A stretch of DNA of 64,000 nt from Deltaproteobacteria bacterium (GCA_016933965.1 JAFGTS010000003.1:34021-98020); one strand, 5' to 3'; positions 16,505 through 27,207 are shown, counted from the stretch's first letter. Made by a program: numbers and translations. Notes: a model not told the origin generated them from the letters alone.

Positions 16505-17176
16505 ATGCCGATGGAATCACGGGACATCATCCTGGGAAAATTGAAACAGGCCCGGAGAAAGTCTGTTGAAAAACGGATCGAACTGCCGCCGCTCCGCGAG
16601 CTGTCCCTCGACCGGGATCAGATGCTCGCCCGCTTTTCGGAACAGCTCTGGATGCAGACGGGAGTGATGCACCGGGTGGCCGGCGGTGCCGCGGCACGGG
16701 AACAGCTGACCGCTGTCGCCCGCGAAGAGAACCTCACGAAGGTGATAGCCGCCACCGATGACGTGCTGCGCCCCCTGGAGCTTGTTTCCTGGGGGAAGGA
16801 AGCGGGTGTCGAGGTGCGGGTGGCCGCGGATTTCGCGGACCGCGACGCCTTCAAGGATTACGTGTTCACCGAAGCCCAGGCGGGGATCACCGGCGCCGAT
16901 TTCGCCATCGCCGAAACGGGAACCCTGGGCCTCGTTCATGATAAAGACCAGCCCCGCCTCGTGTCACTGGCGCCGATCCTCCATATCGCCCTGGTTCCTG
17001 TGGACCGTTTCGTCCGTGTTTACGAGGAGGCCGTTGAACGGGTGTATGGCGACTCGGGGAAGATGCCGAGCCAGTTTTCCTTCATCACCGGCCCCAGCAT
17101 GACCGCCGACATCCAGGCCACGCCCTTCAGGGGTATGCACGGGCCGCGGCGTCTGATCGTTATCGTCATCGGCTGA
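16505..17176 (+). CDS. lutC: LutC-type LUD-domain protein
   Basis: 223 residues of a single LUD domain. The typical phrase ITGADFAIAETGTLGLVHDKDQPRLVS is split over residues about 125-151, followed by LAPILHIALVPVDRFV and a C-terminal GPSMTADI-x-GMHGPRRLIVIVIG. This is the third subunit of the lactate-oxidising LutABC system. The start could be ATG 16505 or 16511; the first has GAGGGGTCGAG ahead of it. It is 10 bp after lutB and 22 bp before larA, supporting one transcript. Confidence 0.9.
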   Translation: MPMESRDIILGKLKQARRKSVEKRIELPPLRELSLDRDQMLARFSEQLWMQTGVMHRVAGGAAAREQLTAVAREENLTKVIAATDDVLRPLELVSWGKEAGVEVRVAADFADRDAFKDYVFTEAQAGITGADFAIAETGTLGLVHDKDQPRLVSLAPILHIALVPVDRFVRVYEEAVERVYGDSGKMPSQFSFITGPSMTADIQATPFRGMHGPRRLIVIVIG

Positions 17177-17197
17177 AAAAAGTCAGGGGGTCATTCA

Positions 17198-18442
17198 ATG
17201 AAGACCGTGTCGGTTCCGTCCCGCCTCTGGTACGAGAACGAGGAAAAGGTCCTGTCCTTTCCGGACCGGTGGGAAGTGGATACCCTCACCTCACCCGGCC
17301 TTGACGCGCCGGGCCTGAGCGCTGAGGAGATCCGAAGGAGGATCGAGGAACCCATCGAAGGTCCCTCCCTGGAAGAGCTGGCCCGGGGGAAGAAGGAGGC
17401 CGTCATCGTCTTTGATGATATGACACGGCCGACGCCCATGAAGGACATCGCCCCCGCCGTCGTCGACATCCTCCACCGGGCGGGGCTGAAGCACGAGCAG
17501 ATCCGGTTCATCTGGGCACTGGGCGCCCACGGCACGTACGACATGATAAGCGCCCGGAAGAAACTGGGCGATGCCATCGTCGAGAACTACGCCATCTATA
17601 ATCACGACGCCTTTCAGAACACCGTCTCCGTGGGCCGGACGCCCACTGGTGTGGAGCTCTGGTTCAACCGGGAATTTGTGAACTGCGATCTGCGGATCGG
17701 TATCGGGAGCGTCACGGCCCATGTGCACGTGGGCTTCAGCGGCGGGGCCAAGATCATCCTGCCCGGTGTCGCCGGCATCGAAACGATCAATCAGTTTCAC
17801 AACCAGATGTTCCGTGACGCCGCGAGGACCGGCCTCGGCAAGTTCGACAACAATATCATGCGCGCCGAATGTGACGCGGCGGGAGACCTGGCGGGGCTCC
17901 ACTTCAAGGTGGACGGCCTCATCAACCGGCGCGGCGAGATCACCCACCTCTACGCCGGACCCTTCCGGGCCACCCACGCGGCGGGGGCGGAGGTGGCAAA
18001 GGAACATTACGGCATCCCCCACGCCACGGGGTACGACATCGCCGTGTGCAACGCCTACGGCAGGGTCAGTGAATCGGCGATCGCCCTCGTCTTCACGCTG
18101 GCGGTCCTGAAGCCGGACACGACCGGGACGGGTGTTCTGATCTGTGATTGTCCGGAAGGACAGGTCCCTCACTATGTCATGCGTTCATGGGGTACGGGAT
18201 ACGGCGGGCGGCATTACGCTCCCCGGGCTCCGGGGTTTGTCTCCCTGCTGATGAAAAAACTGATCGTCCTCAATCCACAGCCGGACCGGACCATGCTGGA
18301 CCTGGCCTGTTATGCCGACGATGCCGTCGTCGTCAAGACCTGGCAGGAGGCCCTTGATATTCTCGAAGCGGATCATCCCGGAACGGCCCGGGCCTGCGTC
18401 ATTCCCGACGGGACCGTGCAGTACATGAAACAGCCGGAGTAG
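17198..18442 (+). CDS. larA: LarA-family nickel-pincer racemase (lactate or other 2-hydroxyacid)
   Basis: 414 residues, close to the usual 420-425. Motifs match LarA in order: DDMTRPTP (D73-D74, R77), GAHGTYD (H111), NHD, AHVHVGFSGGAKIILPG with His175/177 and Lys185 (the cofactor-binding Lys), and H201. LarA proteins use a Ni-pincer nucleotide to racemise D- and L-lactate; some homologues act on malate, phenyllactate and others. Sitting after LutABC, it would feed D-lactate into the L-lactate oxidation complex. The cofactor genes larB, larC and larE are not in the window and would have to lie elsewhere. It ends 15 bp before the convergent iorB. Confidence 0.88.
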   Translation: MKTVSVPSRLWYENEEKVLSFPDRWEVDTLTSPGLDAPGLSAEEIRRRIEEPIEGPSLEELARGKKEAVIVFDDMTRPTPMKDIAPAVVDILHRAGLKHEQIRFIWALGAHGTYDMISARKKLGDAIVENYAIYNHDAFQNTVSVGRTPTGVELWFNREFVNCDLRIGIGSVTAHVHVGFSGGAKIILPGVAGIETINQFHNQMFRDAARTGLGKFDNNIMRAECDAAGDLAGLHFKVDGLINRRGEITHLYAGPFRATHAAGAEVAKEHYGIPHATGYDIAVCNAYGRVSESAIALVFTLAVLKPDTTGTGVLICDCPEGQVPHYVMRSWGTGYGGRHYAPRAPGFVSLLMKKLIVLNPQPDRTMLDLACYADDAVVVKTWQEALDILEADHPGTARACVIPDGTVQYMKQPE

Positions 18443-18457
18443 CGGCCCCGGCCCCTC

Positions 18458-19078
18458 TCAGTGTGATACCAGTTCCCTGCCCAGGGTGAAGGCCCGTACG
18501 TTGATGTCGAGCTTGTCGGCGGACAGGCTGGTGAGCATGACCGCCTTGAAGTCCTCCATGTCGAGGGGCAGGGGGCTCATGCCCGCCAGGGCGCCGAGCA
18601 TGATCACGTTTCCCAGGATCGGATGCCCCAGCTTGAGCGCCTCGTCGGTGGCGTCGATGAACCAGGCGCGTGCCGACAGTTCCTCGGCCTTTTTCTTCGT
18701 CTGCTCAAGGGGGGGATATTCCAGGTCCCCGGCGATGACGCCCACGGAATGGACCGGCCGGGTATTGCTCACGATCATGATATCGGGATTTCCATAATCG
18801 GCCAGGACCCGGACCGCCTCCGTCGGCTCCAGGGCGACGACGACATCGGCCTTCCCCTTGGGGATCTGGGGGCTCCAGCTGCCCTGCCGGGAAACCCGCA
18901 GGTGGCTCATAACGGAGCCGCCCCGCTGGGATGCCCCGAAGGTCTCGCCGATGGTGACGGCGTATCCCTTGCGGACCAGCATGTTTGCCAGTATCCGCGA
19001 GGCCAGGACGTTGCCCTGTCCACCCACGCCGGTGATGATGACATTATAAGGGTCTTTCGGCAGCGCGTTTCCTGTCAT
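18458..19078 (-). CDS. iorB: Indolepyruvate:ferredoxin oxidoreductase, beta subunit
   Basis: 206 residues. IITGVGGQGNVLASRILANM at the N-terminus and ETFGASQRGGSVMSHLRVS are the gamma-domain signature of 2-oxoacid:ferredoxin oxidoreductases of the IorB type. With IorA it oxidatively decarboxylates arylpyruvates to arylacetyl-CoA in the cytoplasm and reduces ferredoxin. Its start overlaps the iorA stop by four bases (19075-19078), so translation is coupled. Length is normal and no truncation is seen. Confidence 0.93.
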   Translation of the reverse strand: MTGNALPKDPYNVIITGVGGQGNVLASRILANMLVRKGYAVTIGETFGASQRGGSVMSHLRVSRQGSWSPQIPKGKADVVVALEPTEAVRVLADYGNPDIMIVSNTRPVHSVGVIAGDLEYPPLEQTKKKAEELSARAWFIDATDEALKLGHPILGNVIMLGALAGMSPLPLDMEDFKAVMLTSLSADKLDINVRAFTLGRELVSH

Positions 19079-21021
19079 GATATCCCGGCCTCCTTTCTCT
19101 GTATGGCGCCGGCGGGGCAGATATCGGCGCAGACTCCGCAGCCGATGCAGATGACCTCATCGAGCTTCGTGACCTGCCGCTCGGTGTCCCAGACCAGGCC
19201 GGGACAGCGGAATATGCGGGTGCACAGCCGGTTGCATCCGCAGTTCTCGCCTATGCAGATCTCTTCGTTGATGCTCATCTCGTACTTCTTGCCTGCCTTC
19301 TTTTCCGGGCTGAGCGTGCATATCTGGCGGAGGATGAGGACCTTGAGACCTTCTTCGTCCTCCATGAGCTCGTTCAGGACCTTCCGGGTTTCCTCAAGGT
19401 CGAAGGGGTCCCGGACCTCCACCCGGGCGCCCATGGAGCGGCAGACATCGGCGATGTCGATACTGGGAACCGTATCGCCCAGGGCGTTGACGTCAAGGCC
19501 CGGGTGCGGCTGAAATCCGGTCATTGCCGTGCCGCTGTTGTCGAGGATCACCAGGGTGAAGTCCGCCTTGTGATGCCGCGCGTTGATCAAGGCCGGGATG
19601 GCAGTGTGAAAGAAGGTTGAATCGCCGCAGACCGCCACGATGGGCTGGTCGAAGTGGAACTGGCCCAGTTTCCCGAAACCGCTGGCGATGCCGCTTCCCG
19701 ATCCCATGGCGTGGACGGTCTTCACCACGGAAAACCCCGTGGGGAGCATGGCCATGGCGTAACAGCCGATGTCGCCGCAGACGAACCCCTTCCGGCCGTC
19801 CAGTTCCAGGGCGTTGTGAATGCTCCAGAAGGACGCGCGGTGGGGGCAGCCGGGGCAGAAGGTCAGCTCCCGGTGGGGCGCCTCTCCTGTAAAGGGGATG
19901 TTCTGGGCCGCCTGTGTGTACTCGTCGGGGCGTGCCTTGTATTCGATATTGAGGATCTTGCACAGGGCGCCGATGACGAAGTCCGGGTTGAGCTCGCCCA
20001 CCATGGGCAGCGTGCCGTCGTTCTTTCCGTAGAATTTCTTGATGCCGATCTCCGCGGCCCGCTCGGCGGCGATGACCTTGATGTTCTCCTCCATGAAGGG
20101 GATCACTTCCTCGACGATGAAGATGGTATCCGTCAGGGAGAGATAGCGGGTCAGCAGGTTCACCGGCAGCGGCCAGGTGGTCCCCAGCTTGAGGATGCCG
20201 ACCCGGTCCTTCAGGCCGAGCAGGTGGACGGCTTCCTTGCTGTAGAGGGTACAGGCGCTGCTCGTGATGATCAGGACCTCCGGTTTCTCGGGGCCCGTGT
20301 AGGTATTGAAGGGACTGTTCTCGAACATCTCCCGGGCCTTGCGGATCTTTCCCTGTTGCAGCTCATGCTTGTATCCGACAGGGGCGCTGATAAGCACGCC
20401 TTCCTGGGGGTCGAGAACGAACCCTTCGTGCCTGAACCGGGCCGTGGCCTCGCGGGGCGGCAGCGGGCCGTAGGTGACCATGCCGCTGGCATGGGAGAGC
20501 CGGGTGACGCTGCGCAGGACGACGAGCATCCGCAGTTCCTCGGAGAGCTCGAAGGCCCACTTGACCATGTCCTTTACTTCCTGAAAGTCGCCGGGCTCAA
20601 GAAGGGGAAGCTCCATCATCCGGGCGAAGTAGCGCGATTCGCCTTCGTTGATGCTCGACAGGGCCCCCGGGTCCTCGCAGGGGACCAGCACCATGCCGCC
20701 CCGGGTGCCGGAGCCGGCAAGGTGCAGGAGGAAGTCCGATGCCACGTTGACCCCGTTCTGCTTCATCGCGGTGAGGGACCTGAGCTCGGCGAATGACCCC
20801 GCCGCGGCGACCTCCATGGCCACTTTCTCGTTCACGGACCATTCCACGTACATGTTGGCTTTATCGGCGACCCGGGCGAGGGACTCGATGATCTCTGACG
20901 AGGGCGTGCCGGGATAGCCGGCGGCGACCCTGACGCCCGCTTCGAGAGCACCTCGGGCGATGGCCTCGTTTCCCATGAGCAGGTGTTGCGTTCCTTCCTT
21001 TCCGTCAAACAGCTCCGACAT
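19075..21021 (-). CDS. iorA: Indolepyruvate:ferredoxin oxidoreductase, alpha subunit
   Basis: 648 residues. The N-terminal pyrimidine domain (GNEAIARGALEAGVRVAAGY), the TPP-binding C-terminal domain (FVCGDIGCYAMAMLPTG, CGDSTFFHTAIPALIN) and a C-terminal ferredoxin part (CIGENCGCNRLC and CIGCGVCADICPAG) give the full IorA layout. It uses TPP and two Fe-S clusters to convert arylpyruvates and CoA to acyl-CoA and CO2. In a syntrophic or fermenting anaerobe this serves aromatic amino acid breakdown or, in reverse, aryl acid assimilation. It is 15 bp after an FrhB-like gene and overlaps iorB. Confidence 0.95.
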   Translation of the reverse strand: MSELFDGKEGTQHLLMGNEAIARGALEAGVRVAAGYPGTPSSEIIESLARVADKANMYVEWSVNEKVAMEVAAAGSFAELRSLTAMKQNGVNVASDFLLHLAGSGTRGGMVLVPCEDPGALSSINEGESRYFARMMELPLLEPGDFQEVKDMVKWAFELSEELRMLVVLRSVTRLSHASGMVTYGPLPPREATARFRHEGFVLDPQEGVLISAPVGYKHELQQGKIRKAREMFENSPFNTYTGPEKPEVLIITSSACTLYSKEAVHLLGLKDRVGILKLGTTWPLPVNLLTRYLSLTDTIFIVEEVIPFMEENIKVIAAERAAEIGIKKFYGKNDGTLPMVGELNPDFVIGALCKILNIEYKARPDEYTQAAQNIPFTGEAPHRELTFCPGCPHRASFWSIHNALELDGRKGFVCGDIGCYAMAMLPTGFSVVKTVHAMGSGSGIASGFGKLGQFHFDQPIVAVCGDSTFFHTAIPALINARHHKADFTLVILDNSGTAMTGFQPHPGLDVNALGDTVPSIDIADVCRSMGARVEVRDPFDLEETRKVLNELMEDEEGLKVLILRQICTLSPEKKAGKKYEMSINEEICIGENCGCNRLCTRIFRCPGLVWDTERQVTKLDEVICIGCGVCADICPAGAIQRKEAGIS

Positions 21022-21036
21022 GATTGCCCCCTTCCC

Positions 21037-22149
21037 TCAGGCGATGCAGTCCGACACGGTCGCCGGGTCCACCCGCAGATAGGAGCGGGTGCCCTCTGCG
21101 CCGTTTATCATGCCCTCTTCCCGGGCCTTTGCGAAGGCCCGTTTTTTCTTGTTTCCCGCGGCCCATTGAAGATGTTCGAGGTTTTCTCCGGGCATATCCT
21201 CGAGAACGAGGAACCCCTCAGCGACGGCCTCGTCGACGATCTTCTGCCCCCGCTCGGTCCGCACGATGAGGGTGTTCATGTCGGTCCGCCCCTCGAGGAC
21301 GCCCACTGATATGTCGGCGAACTCCGAGGTCATGTCGATGCAGTAGGAGCAGGTGTCGGGGACGAGCTCACGGATCTCGTCGAGGCCGATCTCGATCTTT
21401 TCTTCCGCCGTGTAGATCTCCATGACCTCTGCCGGCGGCGGCGGGATATCGACCTTGATTACCCGCGATATGTCCACCCGCGCGGCGATGAAGGGCTCGA
21501 AGGCGCGGTAATAAACCGACCAGGTACAGAAGAGCCCCAGTGTCAGCGCGATGGGGTCGCTGAAATCGGGTTCCGCCGTCGGGTTCATGCGCATCTGGGC
21601 GACGGCCAGGACCTGGCAGGGGGTTCCCACCACGCCGATGTGCTTGTATCCCTGCCGGACGGCCTGGTTGAGGGCCGAAAGCGTGGGTGCCGACGTGTAT
21701 TTCGAGGTGGAACACCGGGACACATCGGCGGGGTCCGTGATAATGCGCGGCACCGGCAGTATGCCTTCCTTGTCGGTCAGAACGGCGGCATCGAAGTACC
21801 CCTTGCGAAGAGCGAAGCCGATGAGCGCCGAGACGGTCCCGCCCGCCTGAAAATCGCCGGCATCGGCCTTCGGGCCGGCCTTGGCCGTATGGATGGACCG
21901 GTACCGTCCCAGAGGAGCACCGCTGTAGGGAGCCTGAAAGAAAAATTCCGAGAGCCTGTCCAGATCAACCTCGATCTTGGGACAGAAGGCATAGCAGCGT
22001 CCTTCCTCCTTCGTGCAGGGAAAGAGCATGGCAGTCCTTCCCTTGTAGGACCTGAAGTAGGGACACAGCTCGATGCAGGCCCCGCATCCGATACAAAGGT
22101 TTTTGTTGATAACGTCTTCAATCAGTTCGTTGGGTCCGAAAAGACTCAT
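21037..22149 (-). CDS. FrhB-like iron-sulfur flavoprotein (coenzyme F420 hydrogenase/dehydrogenase beta-subunit family)
   Basis: 370 residues. The N-terminus has a ferredoxin-like motif CIGCGACIELCPYF and further cysteines in PCTKEEGRCYAFCPK. The core has AGGTVSALIGFALRKGYFDA, KYTSAPTLSALNQAVRQGY and GVVGTPCQVLAVAQMR, the marks of the FrhB/FdhB C-terminal family, which moves electrons between ferredoxin-type clusters and a flavin. A CSYCIDMTSEFADISVG motif follows. It is the first gene of an operon with iorA and iorB, so it may take electrons from the oxidoreductase or couple it to another acceptor. F420 itself need not be involved. The ATG at 22149 has GGAGGAG upstream. Confidence 0.85.
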   Translation of the reverse strand: MSLFGPNELIEDVINKNLCIGCGACIELCPYFRSYKGRTAMLFPCTKEEGRCYAFCPKIEVDLDRLSEFFFQAPYSGAPLGRYRSIHTAKAGPKADAGDFQAGGTVSALIGFALRKGYFDAAVLTDKEGILPVPRIITDPADVSRCSTSKYTSAPTLSALNQAVRQGYKHIGVVGTPCQVLAVAQMRMNPTAEPDFSDPIALTLGLFCTWSVYYRAFEPFIAARVDISRVIKVDIPPPPAEVMEIYTAEEKIEIGLDEIRELVPDTCSYCIDMTSEFADISVGVLEGRTDMNTLIVRTERGQKIVDEAVAEGFLVLEDMPGENLEHLQWAAGNKKKRAFAKAREEGMINGAEGTRSYLRVDPATVSDCIA

Positions 22150-22451
22150 GATTCTCCTCCCCGGGAAAGGTATCTATGAGGAAATATGGTATGTTCGCCC
22201 CTATCCGACGGTTCCGAACCGGCCGTTTTTGGTGACGCGGAACCGTCATCAGGAGACAGCGAACAATCTATACCATAAGGATGGCTCTTATGTACATAAT
22301 ATTGTAACCGGCGGGAAATAATCGGGAATTATCCTTCCTTTGCTGCCGCCTCCCGGGAAAAATGTTCTATCCGCGAGAGAATGGTTTTCTTTCGCCGGCG
22401 GGCTGTGCTATGAAACCCGGTGAAGCCAGATCAGAAAAAGGAGGTCGAACC
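22150..22451. other. Divergent intergenic region between the FrhB-like and HdrD-like genes
   Basis: About 300 bases separate two divergent Fe-S protein genes. The only clear dyad noticed is GGTTCCG...CGGAACC (about 22211-22247), two arms roughly 30 bases apart that could be an operator. No tRNA, small ORF with a convincing start, or strong promoter was recognised. The ribosome-binding site AAAGGAGG at its right end belongs to the HdrD-like gene. Confidence 0.4.
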
Positions 22452-23480
22452 ATGTTCTACGAAGAGAAGTGCACGCTCTGCGGCGAATGTCTCATGAAGT
22501 GCGAGTACCTGGCCTATCCGGAGGAAAAGGCGAAGGCGGAGTTCAAGAAGCTGATAGATGGCGAACCGACACCGGTCACGGCGGAATGCATCACCTGTGT
22601 CGCCTGCAACATGTACTGTCCCGAGGGCGCCAATCCCTTTGACCTCATCAATCAGCGGCAGGAAGAAACAGGGACGTTCAATGTGAAGGAACAGTCCCTG
22701 GCCATGATGAGCATGGCTGATCAGCTTCCCTCGCAGGTCATCGAGGGAGACCCGGAAAAACCGGCGATCAATCTCTGTTCCGTAGGGGGTTTCCTGCCCG
22801 GGGTCATCGAGGGAAAGCTTTTCGACGGGCTGACGCTCATTCAGGGAGGTGATTATTTCTGCTACGTCGGGTGGGTTCATGTGGGGAAACCGGGCATGCT
22901 CAGCGACAACGCGCAAAAGTTCGTCAATAACCTGGCTGCCACCGGCGCGAAGGAGATTATCTGCTACCACGACGACTGTTACGTGGTCCTGGCCAACAAG
23001 GTGAAGGAACTCGGCATCAACGTTCCCTTCAAGGTGACCCACCTGTTCGAGTACCTGCGCGATTACGTGAAGGAGCACGCCGGCGAGGTAAAGCCCCTGA
23101 ACATGAAGATCGCCTACCAGCAGCCCTGCGCGTCGCGGTATACCTTTGAAAAGGACGCGATACTGGATGAGCTGTTCGAACTGATCGGGGTCACCCGGGT
23201 GGAACGGAAATACGACCGCGTGGGCGCGCTTTGCTGCGGCGGTGCCCAGGGGGCCATGGCCGACGTCAGCAAGGACGAGATCAGGGAATGGCGGATGAAG
23301 AACATCGACGACGCCAGGGAAGCGGGCGCCGAGGCGATGATATTCCTCTGTCCCATGTGCGCCATGGCGATGCGGAACCCCTGCCACGCGAACGGCCTCG
23401 AACCATACATGATCAGCAACCTGGTACGGCTCGCCCTGGGCGAGGAGCTGACACAGGGAGGAGCGGGGAAGGTGTTTTAA
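22452..23480 (+). CDS. HdrD/GlpC-like (Fe-S)-binding oxidoreductase
   Basis: 342 residues from ATG 22452, which has AAAGGAGG nine bases upstream; an in-frame ATG 90 bases earlier lacks one. The N-terminus carries two ferredoxin motifs, CTLCGECLMKCEY and CITCVACNMYCPEG. The C-terminal half has cysteine groups resembling the CCG domains of heterodisulfide reductase-type proteins: HDDCYVV, QQPCASRY, ALCCGGAQGAM and LCPMCAMAM. It is a soluble electron-transfer protein whose partner is not obvious. It stands alone, divergent from the ior operon. The spacing of the second cysteine group differs from canonical CCG (C-C-G-G and C-x-x-C), so the cluster type is uncertain. Confidence 0.75.
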   Translation: MFYEEKCTLCGECLMKCEYLAYPEEKAKAEFKKLIDGEPTPVTAECITCVACNMYCPEGANPFDLINQRQEETGTFNVKEQSLAMMSMADQLPSQVIEGDPEKPAINLCSVGGFLPGVIEGKLFDGLTLIQGGDYFCYVGWVHVGKPGMLSDNAQKFVNNLAATGAKEIICYHDDCYVVLANKVKELGINVPFKVTHLFEYLRDYVKEHAGEVKPLNMKIAYQQPCASRYTFEKDAILDELFELIGVTRVERKYDRVGALCCGGAQGAMADVSKDEIREWRMKNIDDAREAGAEAMIFLCPMCAMAMRNPCHANGLEPYMISNLVRLALGEELTQGGAGKVF

Positions 23481-23483
23481 GGG

Positions 23484-23540
23484 CGACAAAGCGACAAAGC
23501 GACAAAGTGACAAAGCGACAAAGTGACAAAGCGACAAAGT
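23484..23540 (+). repeat. Octamer tandem repeat (C/T)GACAAAG, seven copies
   Basis: Seven copies of an 8-bp unit alternate between CGACAAAG and TGACAAAG directly after the stop codon of the HdrD-like gene. The same octamer appears in degenerate form at 3540-3572. This part of the 401-base gap (23481-23881) contains no supported gene. Confidence 0.8.
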
Positions 23541-23724
23541 GGGGTTGGGGGGATTTTATTGAAGGTCCTCTCTCGAGTAGGTGCAGTTACTGAAAAGGGC
23601 CGAGGGGGAGAGGGTTCTGGGGGAATGAAATGACGAAGCAATCTTATGGTTCGAAGGACCAGCCGTGAGATTGCCACGAATGCCTTCGGCATTCTCGCAA
23701 TGACATAAAACCATTATAAATCTC

Positions 23725-23806
23725 CCCTACCCCTCGACCCCTCGACCCCTATGAAGTCTTTGACCCCTTGAACCTTTGACCCCTTGAAACCTCGAAACCT
23801 TGACCA
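23725..23806 (+). repeat. Low-complexity CTTGACCCC/CTCGACCCC repeat
   Basis: About nine imperfect units of CTTGACCCC, CTCGACCCC and CTTGAAACC occupy this stretch downstream of dnaK, on the non-coding side. A similar short motif (GGGGTCGAGGGGTC) occurs once at about 37904. It may be a slipped-strand microsatellite; no function is visible. Confidence 0.55.
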
Positions 23807-23814
23807 CTGATAAG

Positions 23815-23855
23815 AAAAAAAGGGCCGGAGCCCTGAAGGGCCCCGACCCTTTTTC
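23815..23855 (-). terminator. Rho-independent terminator of dnaK
   Basis: Read on the minus strand, GGGTCGGGGCCC and GGGCTCCGGCCC form a 12-bp stem (two G-U pairs) around a TTCA loop, followed by T7. It lies about 30 bp beyond the dnaK stop codon. Confidence 0.88.
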
Positions 23856-23881
23856 TATGTGTACGCTCAAACAGCGGTTTT

Positions 23882-25798
<1,917 letters not shown>

Positions 25799-25867
25799 TG
25801 TTATAAATCCTCCTTACTGTACTGTCTGCTCATAATAGCTGTCTTCATATATAATAATCATGATATT

Positions 25868-26434
25868 TCATTTTGCCACGGACACCTTGGTCGGCCTCAG
25901 CAGCCTTCCGTTGAGGAGATACCCCGTTTCGAATTCCTCGACGACCTGGTTTGCGTCGTGTTCGCTGCTTTCGACCTGCATGACCGCTTCGTGGATCGAG
26001 GGATCAAAATCCGCGCCGACGGCTTCGATCTTTTCAACGCCGTGCTTTTCAAGTGTGCCGTGCAACTGTTCGTCGATGAGTTTCAGCCCCGCCTTGAATG
26101 CTTCGAAATCACCCGAGTTCGACGCGTGCTCCAGGGCGCGTTCGAGGCTGTCGACGATCGGCAGCAGGTCCCTGATCAATTGTTCGTTGGCGTAGTTCAT
26201 CAGGTCGGCACGGTCTCTGGCCACCCGTTTTTTATAGTTTTCCAGTTCCGCCGACAGTCGAACGTATTTGTCGTAATTTTCGGCGGCTTCCTTTCGTGCC
26301 GTTTCCAGTTCGGATTCCTCTTCCTGCCGGGAGATCGCTTCCTGTTCCTCTTCCGTATGGGGTTTCTCGCTTTCGGAAACCACCCGTATTTTCTGCCTGT
26401 CGCTTCCCGTCATCTTCTTTCCTTTTTTCTTCAT
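25868..26434 (-). CDS. grpE: Nucleotide exchange factor GrpE
   Basis: 188 residues. A charged, Glu-rich coiled-coil N-terminal half is followed by YVRLSAELENYKKRVARDR and LPIVDSLERALEHA, then the small beta domain ending GYLLNGRLLRPTKVSVAK, the GrpE signature. It releases ADP from DnaK. The first ATG (26434) gives MKKKGKKMTGS; an ATG seven codons later is also possible. It lies between gmhA and dnaK. No CIRCE inverted repeat or hrcA gene is adjacent, which is unusual for a grpE-dnaK unit. Confidence 0.97.
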   Translation of the reverse strand: MKKKGKKMTGSDRQKIRVVSESEKPHTEEEQEAISRQEEESELETARKEAAENYDKYVRLSAELENYKKRVARDRADLMNYANEQLIRDLLPIVDSLERALEHASNSGDFEAFKAGLKLIDEQLHGTLEKHGVEKIEAVGADFDPSIHEAVMQVESSEHDANQVVEEFETGYLLNGRLLRPTKVSVAK

Positions 26435-26481
26435 ATTCCGATACTGCCTCTCACTGCTGAAAGTACCGGGACCGGATCGGT

Positions 26482-27072
26482 TTATGCCTCGGGTCTCCTG
26501 AACAGCCGGTAGTCGACGAGCTCGCAGATGACGTGTCCCACCGTGATATGTACCTCCTGAACGCGGGGCACGCTGTTGGATGATACGGTCAGATTGAAAT
26601 CAGCGATCGCTGCCATCTTTCCACCGTCCCGACCGGTGAGTGCCACTGTGATGATGCCTCTCTTTTTTGCCTCCTCGAAAGCCTTGACCACGTTCGGAGA
26701 GGAACCGCTGGTGCTGATGCCCCAGGCAATATCTCCCTCGTGTCCCAACGCCCGGACCTGCTTTGAAAAGACCTCCGAGTAATCGTAATCATTGGCGATG
26801 CTTGTCATGACCGACGTGTTCGTCGTCAGGGCTATCGCCGGGAGCGGCGGCCGTTCTATCTGAAACCTGTTCACGAATTCCGCCGCGATATGCTGGGCGT
26901 CGGCGGCACTGCCGCCGTTTCCGAAGAGGAGTATTTTTCTGCCGTTCTTCAGGGTCTCCGTTATCACATCTACGATCTTCACGATCTTCCCGAGATTTTC
27001 ATTGACGAAAACCTCTTTCAGATTACAGCTTTCTTTGAAGATCCGTATGATAATGTCTTCGATATATTCCAT
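26482..27072 (-). CDS. gmhA: Sedoheptulose-7-phosphate isomerase (SIS domain)
   Basis: 196 residues. The SIS-domain motifs LLFGNGGSAADAQHIAAEFVN and ISTSGSSPNVVKAFEEA match GmhA, with a C-terminal EVHITVGHVICELVD. It converts sedoheptulose-7-phosphate to D-glycero-D-manno-heptose-7-phosphate for lipopolysaccharide inner core, supporting a Gram-negative envelope. A close alternative is DiaA, but the length and the SNDYDYS-like region favour GmhA. It is the first gene of a gmhA-grpE-dnaK unit, an odd mixture of LPS and chaperone genes. A strong promoter precedes it. Confidence 0.88.
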   Translation of the reverse strand: MEYIEDIIIRIFKESCNLKEVFVNENLGKIVKIVDVITETLKNGRKILLFGNGGSAADAQHIAAEFVNRFQIERPPLPAIALTTNTSVMTSIANDYDYSEVFSKQVRALGHEGDIAWGISTSGSSPNVVKAFEEAKKRGIITVALTGRDGGKMAAIADFNLTVSSNSVPRVQEVHITVGHVICELVDYRLFRRPEA

Positions 27073-27101
27073 ATTTTGCCCGTCTGGTCTGTGTCGGGGT
27101 T

Positions 27102-27130
27102 AATATATTTATCGCCCCCCCCGATGTCAA
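27102..27130 (-). promoter_or_regulatory. Strong sigma-70 promoter for gmhA-grpE-dnaK
   Basis: On the minus strand TTGACA (27125-27130) and TATATT (27102-27107) are separated by exactly 17 bp, and transcription would start about 25 bp before the gmhA ATG. The spacer includes a run of eight G residues, which could make it sensitive to slippage. No heat-shock (sigma-32) or CIRCE sequence was seen. Confidence 0.75.
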
Positions 27131-27207
27131 GGAATGCGGGCATAATTAATGGATACAATTCCGGCAGGTTCGATTGACGGGTTTACAGGGGAGGTTCACC
27201 GCGGTCC

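Noticed and set aside
19654..20796. A 380-codon plus-strand frame opposite iorA
   Set aside because: Shadow frame; the minus strand has clear IorA motifs.
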